Origin: Alkalihalobacillus deserti
Lineage (GTDB): Bacteria > Bacillota > Bacilli > Bacillales > Bacillaceae_D
Direction of reading: 5' to 3'
Length of the DNA stretch: 64,000 nucleotides
NCBI RefSeq assembly: GCF_020734105.1
Contig: NZ_JAJAFR010000017.1
Location: 1-64,000 of the forward strand
Under the pieces are notes generated by a model that saw nothing but the letters and a program-made list of their open reading frames with translations, did no database searches and was not told the DNA's origin. Of the stretch, positions 55,290 through 64,000 are shown piece after piece (positions within the stretch are counted from its first letter, which is position 1; the number at the start of each line of letters is the position of its first letter). Made by a program: the position numbers and the translations under genes.

Positions 55290-56366
55290 CTAAATATGTC
55301 GATCTACGAACAATTGTTCCTGTATGCGATTAAGCCCATCTTTAATCATTTTTGCTCTCGGTTCTCCAATTCCTTCTACTTCATCTAAGTCCTCTGTGCT
55401 AGCAAAGAGAATACTCGTTAAGTCCCCATACTTCTCAATTAAGTTATCAATAATCGTTGATGGCAGCCTTGGAATTCGATGAAGAATTCGATAACCTCTT
55501 GGAGAAACAGCTTGCTCTTGAATATTAATATTTTTATTATAGCCAAGAACTTTCACGATCTCTTGCTCATCGAGTAATTCTTCTGTCTGTGTTTTTGTTA
55601 GTTCCTTTAGAATCTCAGGCACATTTTGATTAGCGTTTTTCACATAGTCTTTTAATAATAAAATCGCTTCTTTTTCTGTATTGGCAACTAATTCATTTAG
55701 TTGCATTGTAATTAATCGCCCTTCATTGCCAAGTTCGTTAATGTAGTTCAAAATTTCTCTTTTTATACGAAGCACCATTTGTACACGGTGAATGACCTGT
55801 GTAACTTCATGAAAAGTAACGAGTTGCTCGAACTCTAGCGCTCCAAGATTTGTGATCCCCTGATCAAGTACGACTTTGTATTTCTCCAACGTTTGAATCG
55901 CTTGATTGGCTTTTGTTAAAATGACCCCAATATCTTTCAATGAATAGCGGTAATCGCCTTGATATAAGGTAATGACATTCCGTCGCTGTGAGATCGAAAC
56001 AACTAGATTTCCTGTTTGTTTGGCAACACGTTCTGCTGTCCGATGGCGAATTCCCGTTTCAGTAGAAGTAATGCCATTATTAGGAACAAGTTGAGTGTTG
56101 GCATATAAAATTCTTTTTCCATCCTGGCTTAAGATAATGGCGCCATCCATCTTAGCTAACTCATATAAATAAGCTGGAGAAAAGCCACAGTTAATGAAAA
56201 AGCCCCCATCCACTATAGGAACCATTGTATTGTCATACCCTATGACGATTAAGCCCCCTGTTTTGGCCCGTAATACATTATCAATTCCTGCTCGTAAATC
56301 TGTTCCTGGAGCCACTAACTTTAGTACATTCTGGATAAAAACATGACGCTTTTTCCCTTCATTCAT
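55290..56366 (-). CDS. disA: diadenylate cyclase DisA (DNA integrity scanning)
   Basis: 358 aa (360 in B. subtilis). An N-terminal DAC domain with [15 protein letters not shown] (about 74-87) and [16 protein letters not shown] (about 105-120) synthesises c-di-AMP. A helical linker follows, and a C-terminal helix-hairpin-helix domain ([16 protein letters not shown], about 330-345) binds branched DNA. DisA checks for DNA lesions at the start of sporulation. Three bases after radA, so in one operon with it. Confidence 0.98.
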   Translation of the reverse strand: MNEGKKRHVFIQNVLKLVAPGTDLRAGIDNVLRAKTGGLIVIGYDNTMVPIVDGGFFINCGFSPAYLYELAKMDGAIILSQDGKRILYANTQLVPNNGITSTETGIRHRTAERVAKQTGNLVVSISQRRNVITLYQGDYRYSLKDIGVILTKANQAIQTLEKYKVVLDQGITNLGALEFEQLVTFHEVTQVIHRVQMVLRIKREILNYINELGNEGRLITMQLNELVANTEKEAILLLKDYVKNANQNVPEILKELTKTQTEELLDEQEIVKVLGYNKNINIQEQAVSPRGYRILHRIPRLPSTIIDNLIEKYGDLTSILFASTEDLDEVEGIGEPRAKMIKDGLNRIQEQLFVDRHI

Positions 56367-56369
56367 TGA

Positions 56370-57743
56370 TTACCCTCCTAATCCGACCTCTAACGCTCTC
56401 TCTAAAGTTGGCACACCAACTACTTGAATTCCTTTGGGATAGGTCCACCCCCCTAGGTTTTTCTCAGGAATGATTGCCCTCTTAAAACCAAGTTTAGCTG
56501 CCTCATTCACTCTCTGTTCAATGCGTGAGACTCGTCTGATTTCTCCTGTTAACCCTACTTCACCAATTGCGACGTCCGTTGGCCTTGTCACTTGATTTCG
56601 GAAACTAGAGGCAATGCTTAGTGCAATGGCTAAATCAATGGCAGGTTCATCTAAACGTATACCCCCTGCAACATTTAAATAAGCATCTTGATTTTGAAGC
56701 AATAATCCTACACGTTTTTCAAGCACAGCCATTAGTAGTGAAACACGGTTATGATCGACTCCGGTAGCCATACGTCTTGGGTTTCCAAAACTTGTAGGAG
56801 ATATTAATGCTTGTAATTCTACGAGGACAGGCCTTGTACCTTCCATCGAAGCAACAACAATAGACCCTGCCGCTCCCTGTGACCGTTCTTCTAGAAAGAT
56901 TTCTGAAGGATTAAGGACTTCTTCTAGTCCCATCTCTTTCATTTCAAAAATCCCCATCTCATTGGTAGAGCCAAACCTATTTTTAACCGCACGCAAAATT
57001 CGATACGTATGATGTCTTTCTCCTTCAAAATAAAGCACTGAATCAACCATATGTTCGAGTAATTTCGGTCCAGCAATCGAACCTTGTTTCGTTACATGGC
57101 CAACAATAAAGATAGCAATTCCTTTTGTTTTGGCAATTTTCATAAACGCTGCCGTACACTCTCGTACCTGAGCGACACTACCAGGTGCTGATGTAATATC
57201 ATCTTGGTACACCGTTTGAATCGAATCAATAATGACTAGAGTTGGTTGAACTTCATCAATCGCACGCTCGATAAAAGAAATATCTGTTTCAGCTAATACA
57301 TAAAGATCAGCAGATGAAACTCCTAACCGTTCAGATCTCAATTTCGTTTGTTTTACCGATTCTTCACCAGATATATATAACACTTTATGCTTCGTTTCTG
57401 CTAACTTTGAGGAGAGTTGAAGCAAAAGCGTTGATTTCCCGATTCCGGGATCTCCTCCTACAAGGACTAGAGAACCAGGAACAATCCCTCCTCCAAGTAC
57501 ACGATCTAACTCCAACATCGTTGTACTAATCCTTGGTTCAGTCTCGCTTTCAACCGAAACAATGGATTGAGGCTTTGACCCAGTCGTAGCTCCTGTCACA
57601 TAACTGCGACTTGATTGCTTTGCGGTCTGTTCAAACTCTTCAACCATCGTATTCCAGCCTTGACAGCCTGGGCACTTCCCCATCCATTTCGCTGATTCAT
57701 ACCCACATTCTTGACAGACAAATTTCGTTTTTTTCTTTGCCAT
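56370..57743 (-). CDS. radA: DNA repair protein RadA
   Basis: 457 aa. An N-terminal zinc ribbon ([19 protein letters not shown], about 10-28) is followed by a RecA-like ATPase with [10 protein letters not shown] (about 94-103), then KNRFG (about 255) and a C-terminal Lon-protease-like domain. It promotes branch migration of recombination intermediates. Its start is 170 bases past the repeat region after clpC and about 80 past a weak hairpin (57827-57860), so it may be less tightly coupled to clpC than in B. subtilis. Confidence 0.98.
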   Translation of the reverse strand: MAKKKTKFVCQECGYESAKWMGKCPGCQGWNTMVEEFEQTAKQSSRSYVTGATTGSKPQSIVSVESETEPRISTTMLELDRVLGGGIVPGSLVLVGGDPGIGKSTLLLQLSSKLAETKHKVLYISGEESVKQTKLRSERLGVSSADLYVLAETDISFIERAIDEVQPTLVIIDSIQTVYQDDITSAPGSVAQVRECTAAFMKIAKTKGIAIFIVGHVTKQGSIAGPKLLEHMVDSVLYFEGERHHTYRILRAVKNRFGSTNEMGIFEMKEMGLEEVLNPSEIFLEERSQGAAGSIVVASMEGTRPVLVELQALISPTSFGNPRRMATGVDHNRVSLLMAVLEKRVGLLLQNQDAYLNVAGGIRLDEPAIDLAIALSIASSFRNQVTRPTDVAIGEVGLTGEIRRVSRIEQRVNEAAKLGFKRAIIPEKNLGGWTYPKGIQVVGVPTLERALEVGLGG

Positions 57744-57826
57744 ACTCCGCTCACTTCCTTCTTACTCTTTTGCTTCTATTGTATCAGAGTAAAGAAAAAA
57801 GGTCGCTTTTAGCTATTATATGGTTA

Positions 57827-57860
57827 AAAGCCGAGAGATTATGACAATCCCCCGGCTTTT
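57827..57860 (-). terminator. probable terminator between clpC and radA
   Basis: Arms AAAAGCCG/CGGCTTTT (57853-57860 with 57827-57834) enclose an inner GGGATT/AATCTC pairing. On the minus strand only TTTT and AA follow, so efficiency is uncertain. Confidence 0.55.
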
Positions 57861-57913
57861 CTTCATTACTTTCTTGTTTTATTTATAAGAGGGATTTTAA
57901 AAAACTACTGTCC

Positions 57914-58173
57914 TTAAAGTTCGACCTATTGGACTTACTCATATATGGAGTGGTTGCATTGGCTCCGCACGCTGCGCGCTTATTAGGAGAAACCCACTCC
58001 TAACAAGCTTAAAAGATGACAGCGGCTCCACTCAATGCATCGTCGGTCTCCAAAAGGTAAAGTTCGATCTTTTCGACTTACTTACTCATATATGGAGTGG
58101 TTGCATTGGCTCCGCACGCTGCGCTCAATGCATCGTCGGTCTCCAAAAGGTAAAGTTCGACCTTTTGGAGACC
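57914..58173. repeat. structured repeat element, copies A and B (clpC-radA)
   Basis: A full unit and a deleted unit in tandem. The first 43 bases (57934-57976) recur exactly at 58081-58123, and the last 37 (58031-58067) recur exactly at 58124-58160; unit B lacks the middle 54 bases. Unit A has hairpin 1 (GCTT, TAGGAG, loop AAACCCA, CTCCTA, AAGC; 57978-58009), then CTTAAAAGATGACAGC. The motif AAAGTTCG occurs three times (57916, 58059, 58152); the last is the loop of a perfect 14-bp stem (58138-58151, 58160-58173). It starts 5 bases after the clpC stop. Related to 52269-52469. Confidence 0.8.
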
Positions 58174-58178
58174 GACTC

Positions 58179-60629
58179 TTATACTTGTAAATTCTCTATA
58201 GAGTCTACAGTTTCGACAAATAGTTCATCATTTTTTACATCAATAATGGCTTTTTGTCCTTTTACAATGGTTCCTCTTAATAACTCTTCTGATAAGCGGT
58301 CTTCAACCTGCTTTTGGAGGGCGCGACGTAATGGACGAGCGCCATACTCAGGATCATAACCTAAATCGGTAATTTTGTCTTTTGCAGATTCTGTTAATTC
58401 AAAATCAATTCCCTGCTCAGTTAAACGTGATTTCAAATGATCAGCCATTAATGTAATGATTTCGCGGATATGCTTTTTCTCCAACGAATGGAACACAATT
58501 AATTCATCGATACGATTAAGGAATTCCGGACGGAAGCTACGCTTTAATTCCTCCATTACTTTTTCCTTCATATCTTTGTATTCGTGGTCATCACCTTCTG
58601 TAGCAAACCCTAAAAACTTAGTACTTTTTAACGTGCTCGCTCCAACATTTGAAGTCATAATAATAGCCGTATTTCTAAAGTCGACTGTTCTACCTTTGGA
58701 ATCTGTTAAACGACCATCTTCAAGCACTTGAAGTAAAATATTAAACACTTCAGGGTGAGCTTTTTCAATTTCATCAAGTAAAATGACTGAATATGGCTTG
58801 CGGCGTACTTTTTCCGTTAATTGTCCACCATCATCATGACCGACATACCCAGGAGGAGACCCAACTAGTCGACTCGTTGTATGTTTTTCCATGTACTCAG
58901 ACATATCGATGCGAATAATAGAGTCTTCATCGCCAAATAATGTTTCAGCCACCGCTCTTGCAAGTTCAGTCTTACCAACCCCTGTTGGTCCTAAGAAAAT
59001 AAAGGAACCAATTGGACGTTTCGGATCTTTTAATCCTGCTCGCGCACGTCGTATAGCTTTAGAAATTGATTTAACCGCTTCTTCTTGACCTACTACGCGT
59101 TCATGAAGGATATCCTCCATCTTCAACAAACGATCCGTTTCTTCCTCAGCCAACTTCGAAACTGGGATCCCGGTCCAACTTGCTACTACTTGAGCTATAT
59201 CTTCTACGGTAACCTCTGTATCCTCTTGACCTTGTTTTTGCTTCCATTCATTCTTCATTTCCTCTAATTCTTCGCGCAGACGTTGCTCAGAATCACGTAA
59301 AGAAGCAGCCTTTTCAAACTCTTGGCTTTGAACAGCAGCATCTTTTTCTTTTCGTGTTTCATCTAGACGCTGTTCAAGCTCCTTTAAGTTAGGCGGAGCT
59401 GTATACGATTTCAAACGTACCTTTGAACCAGCTTCATCAATTAAATCAATCGCTTTGTCTGGTAGGAAGCGGTCAGAAATATAACGATCTGATAGCTTAA
59501 CGGCTCCTTCAATCGCATCATCCGTAATCGTTACGCGGTGATGAGCCTCATAGCGGTCACGAAGCCCTTTTAAAATTTGAATCGATTCATCTAGTGTTGG
59601 TTCATTTACCTTAATTGGCTGGAAACGACGCTCTAGTGCAGCATCTTTTTCAATGTATTTACGGTATTCATCTAGTGTCGTTGCACCAATGCATTGCAAT
59701 TCACCACGTGCAAGTGACGGCTTTAAAATATTTGAAGCGTCAATGGCACCTTCTGCTCCACCCGCACCGATTAACGTATGAAGCTCATCGATAAATAAGA
59801 TGACGTTCCCTGCTTGACGAATCTCATCCATCACTTTTTTCAAACGGTCTTCAAATTCACCACGGTATTTCGTACCAGCTACAACCGTACCCATATCAAG
59901 AGTCATAACACGCTTGTTACGAAGAGTCTCTGGTACTTCATTGGCGATAATCGATTGAGCTAATCCTTCGGCAATGGCTGTTTTACCTACACCAGGTTCA
60001 CCAATCAAGACAGGATTGTTTTTCGTACGACGACTTAATACTTGGATGACACGCTCAATCTCTTTACTACGACCAATAACAGGATCAAGAGATTCTTCTC
60101 TTGCTACGGCTGTTAAGTCACGAGCTAAGCTATCAAGAGTTGGTGTGTTTGCATTGCTAGAACCCGCACTTTGCCCAGAAGAGCTGCTCATTTCATTGCT
60201 CCCTAATAATTGTAAAACTTGCTGACGCGCTTTATTTAAACTTACTCCAAGATTGTTAAGTACACGCGCTGCAACGCCTTCGCCTTCACGAATTAAGCCG
60301 AGAAGAATATGTTCTGTTCCTACGTATGAATGACCTAATTTACGCGCTTCATCCATTGAAAGTTCAATCACCTTTTTAGCTCTAGGAGTATAGTGAATCG
60401 TCTTAGAACCTTCTTGACCTTTACCAATTAGAGTTTCTACTTCTTTTTGAATTTTTTCTGAACCAAGACCAAGAGCTTGAAGGGCTTTTGCAGCAATTCC
60501 TTCTCCTTCTCTAATAAGTCCAAGTAAAATATGCTCTGTTCCAATATTATTATGGCCTAGTCTTACGGCTTCCTCTTGCGCTAATGCTAATACCTTCTGT
60601 GCTCTCTCTGTAAAACGTCCAAACATCAT
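58179..60629 (-). CDS. clpC: ATP-dependent Clp protease ATPase subunit ClpC
   Basis: 816 aa (810 in B. subtilis). Two Clp_N repeats ([20 protein letters not shown] and the second set at about 80-145), D1 with GEPGVGKT (about 207-214) and [11 protein letters not shown], an M/UVR middle domain (420-480), D2 with GPTGVGKT (about 545-552), and the LGF ClpP-docking loop (KFLGFATEG). Acts with McsB-marked or MecA-delivered substrates and is fed by CtsR control. Last gene of the CtsR operon, 17 bases after mcsB; its stop is 5 bases from the repeat element. Confidence 0.99.
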   Translation of the reverse strand: MMFGRFTERAQKVLALAQEEAVRLGHNNIGTEHILLGLIREGEGIAAKALQALGLGSEKIQKEVETLIGKGQEGSKTIHYTPRAKKVIELSMDEARKLGHSYVGTEHILLGLIREGEGVAARVLNNLGVSLNKARQQVLQLLGSNEMSSSSGQSAGSSNANTPTLDSLARDLTAVAREESLDPVIGRSKEIERVIQVLSRRTKNNPVLIGEPGVGKTAIAEGLAQSIIANEVPETLRNKRVMTLDMGTVVAGTKYRGEFEDRLKKVMDEIRQAGNVILFIDELHTLIGAGGAEGAIDASNILKPSLARGELQCIGATTLDEYRKYIEKDAALERRFQPIKVNEPTLDESIQILKGLRDRYEAHHRVTITDDAIEGAVKLSDRYISDRFLPDKAIDLIDEAGSKVRLKSYTAPPNLKELEQRLDETRKEKDAAVQSQEFEKAASLRDSEQRLREELEEMKNEWKQKQGQEDTEVTVEDIAQVVASWTGIPVSKLAEEETDRLLKMEDILHERVVGQEEAVKSISKAIRRARAGLKDPKRPIGSFIFLGPTGVGKTELARAVAETLFGDEDSIIRIDMSEYMEKHTTSRLVGSPPGYVGHDDGGQLTEKVRRKPYSVILLDEIEKAHPEVFNILLQVLEDGRLTDSKGRTVDFRNTAIIMTSNVGASTLKSTKFLGFATEGDDHEYKDMKEKVMEELKRSFRPEFLNRIDELIVFHSLEKKHIREIITLMADHLKSRLTEQGIDFELTESAKDKITDLGYDPEYGARPLRRALQKQVEDRLSEELLRGTIVKGQKAIIDVKNDELFVETVDSIENLQV

Positions 60630-60646
60630 AAACGTCCACCTCCAGG

Positions 60647-61723
60647 TTATTCGTTGGTTTCTTCCTCTAACATTAATCGTTCCCTAATAAGTGTTGCTCT
60701 TCTTTCATCGCGCAACTCAGCTGATAGCACTTCACCGGCATACTGCTGGAGAAATCCTGGTTGAGTTAAAATCATTAGTTCATTTAAAATGTTTCCGGAA
60801 AGACCCTTAATCAACCCTAAGTCTATCCCGAGTCTAACATTCGATAGACGCTGTGTCGCCTCTTTCGATTCAATTAAACGACTATGCGCTAAAATACCGA
60901 ATGAACGATGAACGCGATCTTCTAATTGCATTCTTGACTGGTCAAGCAAATTTTCTCTTGCTGCTCGCTCCTGTTGAATGAGTTGCAAAACAACGCCTCG
61001 TAAATCTTCAACAATATCCTCCTCCGATTTTCCTAACGTGAGTTGATTAGAAATTTGAAACAGGTTACCTAAAGCTTCGCTACCTTCCCCGTAAATTCCT
61101 CTAACAACTAATCCTAATTGATTAATTGCTGGTAAAATTCGGTTCAGTTGTTGAGTCATTGCAAGTGCCGGTAAATGCATCATCACCGAAGCTCTTAAAC
61201 CTGTCCCAACATTTGTTGGACAACTGGTTAGATAGCCTCTCTTCTCATCAAAAGCATAGGTTAATCGTTGCTCAATCCAATCATCAATTTTAAAGGCACA
61301 TTCTAGACCTTTCCCTAATTGGAAGCCTGGAAGGAGACATTGAATGCGGATATGATCCTCTTCATTTAACATGATGCTAATAGCTTCATCTTTATCAAGT
61401 AAGACCGCTCCATGCTTGGATTGGTCAGCTAAATGAGGACTAATTAAATGTTTTTCAACGAGGACACGCTTTTCATTTGTTTTCATATCATCAATACGCA
61501 ACCATTCAAATGGTCCAATTGATTCAAACTCCTCCTGTGTTAACGCTTCACCGACATGCTTACTAGTTGCATATGACTCTTCCATCGAAGCTAAAAGAGG
61601 AAATTTATACTCTTTAAGGTTTCTTGCTAATCTTATTCGGCTACTTAGGACAATATCCGAATCTGGGCCATCTTTTTTCATCCACGGGCTTAATGCTTCA
61701 GAAATAAACTGCTGGAGTGACAT
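60647..61723 (-). CDS. mcsB: protein arginine kinase McsB
   Basis: 358 aa (363 in B. subtilis). Phosphagen-kinase catalytic fold: [16 protein letters not shown] (about 27-42), [14 protein letters not shown] (about 120-133), [20 protein letters not shown] with the catalytic Cys, and [16 protein letters not shown]. It phosphorylates Arg in client proteins, marking them for ClpCP and relieving CtsR repression. Four bases after mcsA, whose product activates it. Confidence 0.98.
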   Translation of the reverse strand: MSLQQFISEALSPWMKKDGPDSDIVLSSRIRLARNLKEYKFPLLASMEESYATSKHVGEALTQEEFESIGPFEWLRIDDMKTNEKRVLVEKHLISPHLADQSKHGAVLLDKDEAISIMLNEEDHIRIQCLLPGFQLGKGLECAFKIDDWIEQRLTYAFDEKRGYLTSCPTNVGTGLRASVMMHLPALAMTQQLNRILPAINQLGLVVRGIYGEGSEALGNLFQISNQLTLGKSEEDIVEDLRGVVLQLIQQERAARENLLDQSRMQLEDRVHRSFGILAHSRLIESKEATQRLSNVRLGIDLGLIKGLSGNILNELMILTQPGFLQQYAGEVLSAELRDERRATLIRERLMLEEETNE

Positions 61724-61727
61724 CTTA

Positions 61728-62261
61728 TCAGTCCTCCTTTTGTTCGTTCTTTTGTTTTTCTAGTAAACGGATTTCATCTCGAAGCTCAGCAGCTTGTTCA
61801 AACTCTTCTTGATCAATTAAACTTTTAAGTTGCTGTTTTAAATTTTCAATTTGTCTTTGAATCTGAATTCCACCACCGATTCGCTCGGGAAGTTTTCCTG
61901 CATGTGTATGATTGCCACTATGCACTCTTTTTAAGATAGGATCTAATTTAGACTCAAAGCTTTTATAACAATGTGCACAACCAAAACGACCCGCTTGCGT
62001 AAATTGTTCATAGGTCATCCCACACTTTTCACATTCTAGTTTAGTGACTGGTGTCTGTTCATGTCCCTTTTGTAGCGGCTGTTCGAAATTCAGTAAACCT
62101 GATAAAAGTTGATGGATAGAAAAACTATTCGTCCCCGGAAAATATTCTCCTTTTTCCTTCGCACATTGTTCACAAATATGAAACTCTGTTTTTTCACCAT
62201 TTATAATTTTGGCAAAATGTAAACTAGCCTTCCTTTTATTACATTCCTGACAAATCAACAA
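61728..62261 (-). CDS. mcsA: McsA, activator of McsB
   Basis: 177 aa (185 in B. subtilis). Two zinc-binding CxxC pairs in the N-terminal half: CQEC (4-7) and CEQC (30-33), then CEKC and CAHC (about 76-100), plus a C-terminal UVR motif ([20 protein letters not shown]). It is the McsB cofactor. The two zinc modules are conserved. 12 bases after ctsR. Confidence 0.96.
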   Translation of the reverse strand: MLICQECNKRKASLHFAKIINGEKTEFHICEQCAKEKGEYFPGTNSFSIHQLLSGLLNFEQPLQKGHEQTPVTKLECEKCGMTYEQFTQAGRFGCAHCYKSFESKLDPILKRVHSGNHTHAGKLPERIGGGIQIQRQIENLKQQLKSLIDQEEFEQAAELRDEIRLLEKQKNEQKED

Positions 62262-62273
62262 AACTCCTCCCGT

Positions 62274-62744
62274 CTACGATAATTCTTTATATTTTAATGT
62301 TTGTAGCATCGTTATTAATATATTTGCCCGCACCTCATCACGATGAGGTATATTGGCATTATATAATGTACGATCCATGACACTTATCATTATATTCGCT
62401 TCTCTTTTTGTAATTGCCTGCTCTTCGTATAAACGAATAATAATATTTTCAGCCGTGAGTTGATCAATGTTTGTTCCAATGATCTTTGTCATTTGGTCAA
62501 GTAAATCTAAGTGATCGTGAGGACTGACTCTTATGATTCGAATATAACCTCCACCACCCCTCTTACTCTCCACTTGGTAGCCTTTTTCAAGGGTAAATCT
62601 AGTTTGAATCACATAATTGATTTGTGAGGGTACACATTGGAATTTCTTGGCGATTTCACTTCTTTTGATCTCTAATAGATCGGCTCCGCTATTTTTAATC
62701 GTTGCTTTAAGATACTCTTCAATGATGTCTGAAATATTTTTCAA
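62274..62744 (-). CDS. ctsR: transcriptional repressor CtsR
   Basis: 156 aa (154 in B. subtilis). An N-terminal winged helix (KRSEIAKKFQCVPSQINYVI) and the Gly-rich wing (VESKRGGGGYIRIIRV, about 59-74) contact DNA; the C-terminal domain mediates dimerisation and heat sensing. Represses clp genes at normal temperature, including its own operon through the box at 62772-62788. Confidence 0.98.
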   Translation of the reverse strand: MKNISDIIEEYLKATIKNSGADLLEIKRSEIAKKFQCVPSQINYVIQTRFTLEKGYQVESKRGGGGYIRIIRVSPHDHLDLLDQMTKIIGTNIDQLTAENIIIRLYEEQAITKREANIMISVMDRTLYNANIPHRDEVRANILITMLQTLKYKELS

Positions 62745-62771
62745 GCTCCGCCCTCCCTTCCCTTGTTTGAC

Positions 62772-62788
62772 TTTGACTTTCTTTGACT
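62772..62788 (-). promoter_or_regulatory. CtsR operator
   Basis: Minus strand AGTCAAA-GAA-AGTCAAA is an exact match to the CtsR heptad consensus (RGTCAAA NAN RGTCAAA). A third partial heptad (GTCAAAC, 62765-62771) adjoins it. It lies between the -10 box and the ctsR start, so bound CtsR blocks transcription. Confidence 0.97.
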
Positions 62789-62796
62789 ATATAAAT

Positions 62797-62825
62797 ATTA
62801 TATTCGTTCACCTTAAAAAAGGCAA
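62797..62825 (-). promoter_or_regulatory. SigA promoter of the ctsR operon
   Basis: Minus-strand -35 TTGCCT (62820-62825), 17-base spacer, perfect -10 TATAAT (62797-62802), directly upstream of the CtsR operator. Confidence 0.85.
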
Positions 62826-62894
62826 TATGTATGCATTCATCTAGTATAACCAGGCTTATGTAGTTGATAACCTTATATTAGTTGAAAAATTATA

Positions 62895-62934
62895 TAAAAA
62901 AGAGGTTGTCCTTAAGCCTAAATAAGACAACCTC
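62895..62934 (-). terminator. terminator after the VLRF1-like gene
   Basis: Perfect 9-bp stem GAGGTTGTC/GACAACCTC (62926-62934 with 62902-62910), 15-base loop, followed by TTTTTT on the minus strand. Confidence 0.93.
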
Positions 62935-62942
62935 ATATTTTA

Positions 62943-63728
62943 TTAAGAAGCTAGTACTTGATCTACAATCTCTTTTGATGTGAATTTGGTATAGTTTTTA
63001 TTAATAATCTTTATATTGATAAACTTTAAATGTTTAACAAATTCACTTATTAGTTCTTGTTCACCGACTAAGTATATGTGTTGCCATCCTTTTTCTTTTG
63101 CTTTCTTGTCTAATTCACTTGCTATATGCTTATACCACCTTTGCTGAATCGCTTCAACTCTTTGATCATACTTATCACGGTGATTGGCACTAGATGCCAT
63201 TCTTTCTCTGGCTCCTACACCCTCATATTGCTTCCAATCTTCATTTTCTAAATCAAGTTCATAGCTAATTTCATTATTCACTTCACCTAGACTCGTTTCA
63301 ATGATAAAGACATCTTCTTTTTGAATAAATAAAATTCCTTCCTGTGGGTAGTCCGACTGTATTTGCTCTAGTTGCGAAATAACAGGTTTCTTTTCCCAAT
63401 GGAATTGATTATTTACGCGTAGTTTAAGCTTTTTTATAAATAGGTCGCCGTTAGCAGTAGCAATTAAAACAAGGCTTTTCGGTAATTCTAACTGTAATTT
63501 AACGATTTCTGCTTTTGCTTTTCTCTTTATTTTTTTATAAGTACTTAAGTGCTTTCGATCACTTGATTCAATATATTCCTCTAACTTTTTCAATCCATTT
63601 TTTAAGCGAATTTTCCATTCCCCTTTTTGTTGGTCATTACTCGTTTGGTCGGTATTTAAATAGATGGTTAAAACACCTTCTTCGCAATACTGATCCTTTA
63701 ATTGTTGGAGTTCTTTTAAAATTGCCAT
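62943..63728 (-). CDS. VLRF1-like, archaeo-eukaryotic release factor-type protein
   Basis: 261 aa. Starts with ATG 63728 after GAGGAGG. I recognise it by overall pattern as the baeRF (bacterial aeRF1-like, VLRF1) group: a charged N-terminal region, a middle domain with GVGARERMASSANHRDKYDQR (about 175-195, the position of the conserved GxxRxx loop in these proteins) and a C-terminal alpha/beta domain (HIYLVGEQELISEFVKHL). Such proteins are related to Vms1/eRF1, which release peptides from stalled ribosomes; a bacterial role is unproven. The gene stands alone between its terminator and the ctsR operon. A specific name is uncertain. Confidence 0.55.
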   Translation of the reverse strand: MAILKELQQLKDQYCEEGVLTIYLNTDQTSNDQQKGEWKIRLKNGLKKLEEYIESSDRKHLSTYKKIKRKAKAEIVKLQLELPKSLVLIATANGDLFIKKLKLRVNNQFHWEKKPVISQLEQIQSDYPQEGILFIQKEDVFIIETSLGEVNNEISYELDLENEDWKQYEGVGARERMASSANHRDKYDQRVEAIQQRWYKHIASELDKKAKEKGWQHIYLVGEQELISEFVKHLKFINIKIINKNYTKFTSKEIVDQVLAS

Positions 63729-64000
63729 TTGGATCCTCCTCTAATTTTTGAGAATGGTCTTTATCTTTCTAATTGGTCTATAGCCTGTTAACCAGAAATT
63801 TAAACATGCTCGTTCATGTAAAAATCAAAGCTTTATTTCTAGTTACTTTAATATATTGATCATGACAAATAACCTTAAATTTAGACTTCTATAGTAATAT
63901 TTCAAGATTTCCGATAAAATAATCCAGCGAAATAAAATGATTTATCAACATTATATCAAAGCTCCAAAAAGTGTGAGCCGTCACGAATCTTATATATTTC
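63729..64000. other. upstream region of the VLRF1-like gene, edge of window
   Basis: No gene seen. Weak promoter-like hexamers exist on the minus strand, and a TATAAT near 63950 could belong to something beyond the edge. Nothing else recognised. Confidence 0.4.

Noticed and set aside
58138..58173. Perfect 14-bp hairpin after clpC as an intrinsic terminator
   Set aside because: No U-tract follows on either strand and the loop AAAGTTCG is shared with the repeat at 52444, so it is treated as part of the repeat.
57914..58173. CRISPR array
   Set aside because: Only two direct units, unequal in length and with hairpin symmetry, and no cas genes in the window.

Overview
This window is a chromosomal segment of a Bacillaceae bacterium (Firmicutes, low GC). 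The gene order matches the B. subtilis ctsR-to-rrn region almost gene for gene. Endospore genes are present (pdaB, kbaA, gerD, cwlD, sigH). Ribosome-binding sites are strong AGGAGG types, GTG and TTG starts are common, and every protein I recognise resembles the Bacillus version. I cannot name the species; an alkaliphile-type Bacillus relative is only a guess. Nearly everything is on the minus strand, so the biological reading order runs from position 64000 down to 1.

In transcription order: a VLRF1-type release-factor-like gene (62943-63728); the CtsR-controlled heat-shock operon ctsR-mcsA-mcsB-clpC, then radA, disA and yacL; the isoprenoid genes ispD-ispF; gltX; a cysteine T-box controlling cysE-cysS, followed by mrnC-rlmB-rae1; sigH; rpmG-secE-nusG; rplK-rplA; rplJ-rplL with an L10 leader; ybxB; rpoB-rpoC; rplGB-rpsL-rpsG-fusA-tuf. 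A plus-strand MFS transporter gene interrupts the junction with the S10-spc-alpha superoperon (rpsJ to rplQ, 27203 down to 12101, including secY, adk, map, infA and rpoA). Then come the ECF vitamin-transporter module ecfA1-ecfA2-ecfT with truA, rplM-rpsI, a decayed region with a broken chemotaxis receptor gene, ybaK-cwlD, salA, gerD (+), kbaA, pdaB (+), a small 73-residue gene, and the promoter, leader and first ~728 bases of a 16S rRNA gene.

The genes form the core transcription and translation machinery: RNA polymerase subunits, NusG, most 50S and 30S proteins, EF-G, EF-Tu, IF-1, SecY/SecE, Map, Glu and Cys aminoacylation, rRNA maturation and modification, and the 16S gene itself. Stress control (CtsR, McsAB, ClpC, DisA, RadA) lies at one end and sporulation/germination functions at the other. 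Visible control elements include CtsR operators, a Cys T-box, L10 and L13 leaders, a three-way-junction RNA between rplK and rplA, SigE- and SigG-like promoters, tandem rrn promoters and many intrinsic terminators.

The least ordinary signal is a structured intergenic repeat present downstream of gltX (next to ispF) and downstream of clpC. It has two hairpins whose stems differ between copies by compensatory changes while loop and linker sequences are kept. One copy is tandemly duplicated with an internal deletion, and one shares its stem with the end of the ispF coding sequence. Other points of interest are a PdaB without the catalytic Asp, an adenylate kinase lid that has lost two zinc cysteines, a head-on transporter gene inside the ribosomal superoperon, and gene debris where B. 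subtilis carries ybaJ.
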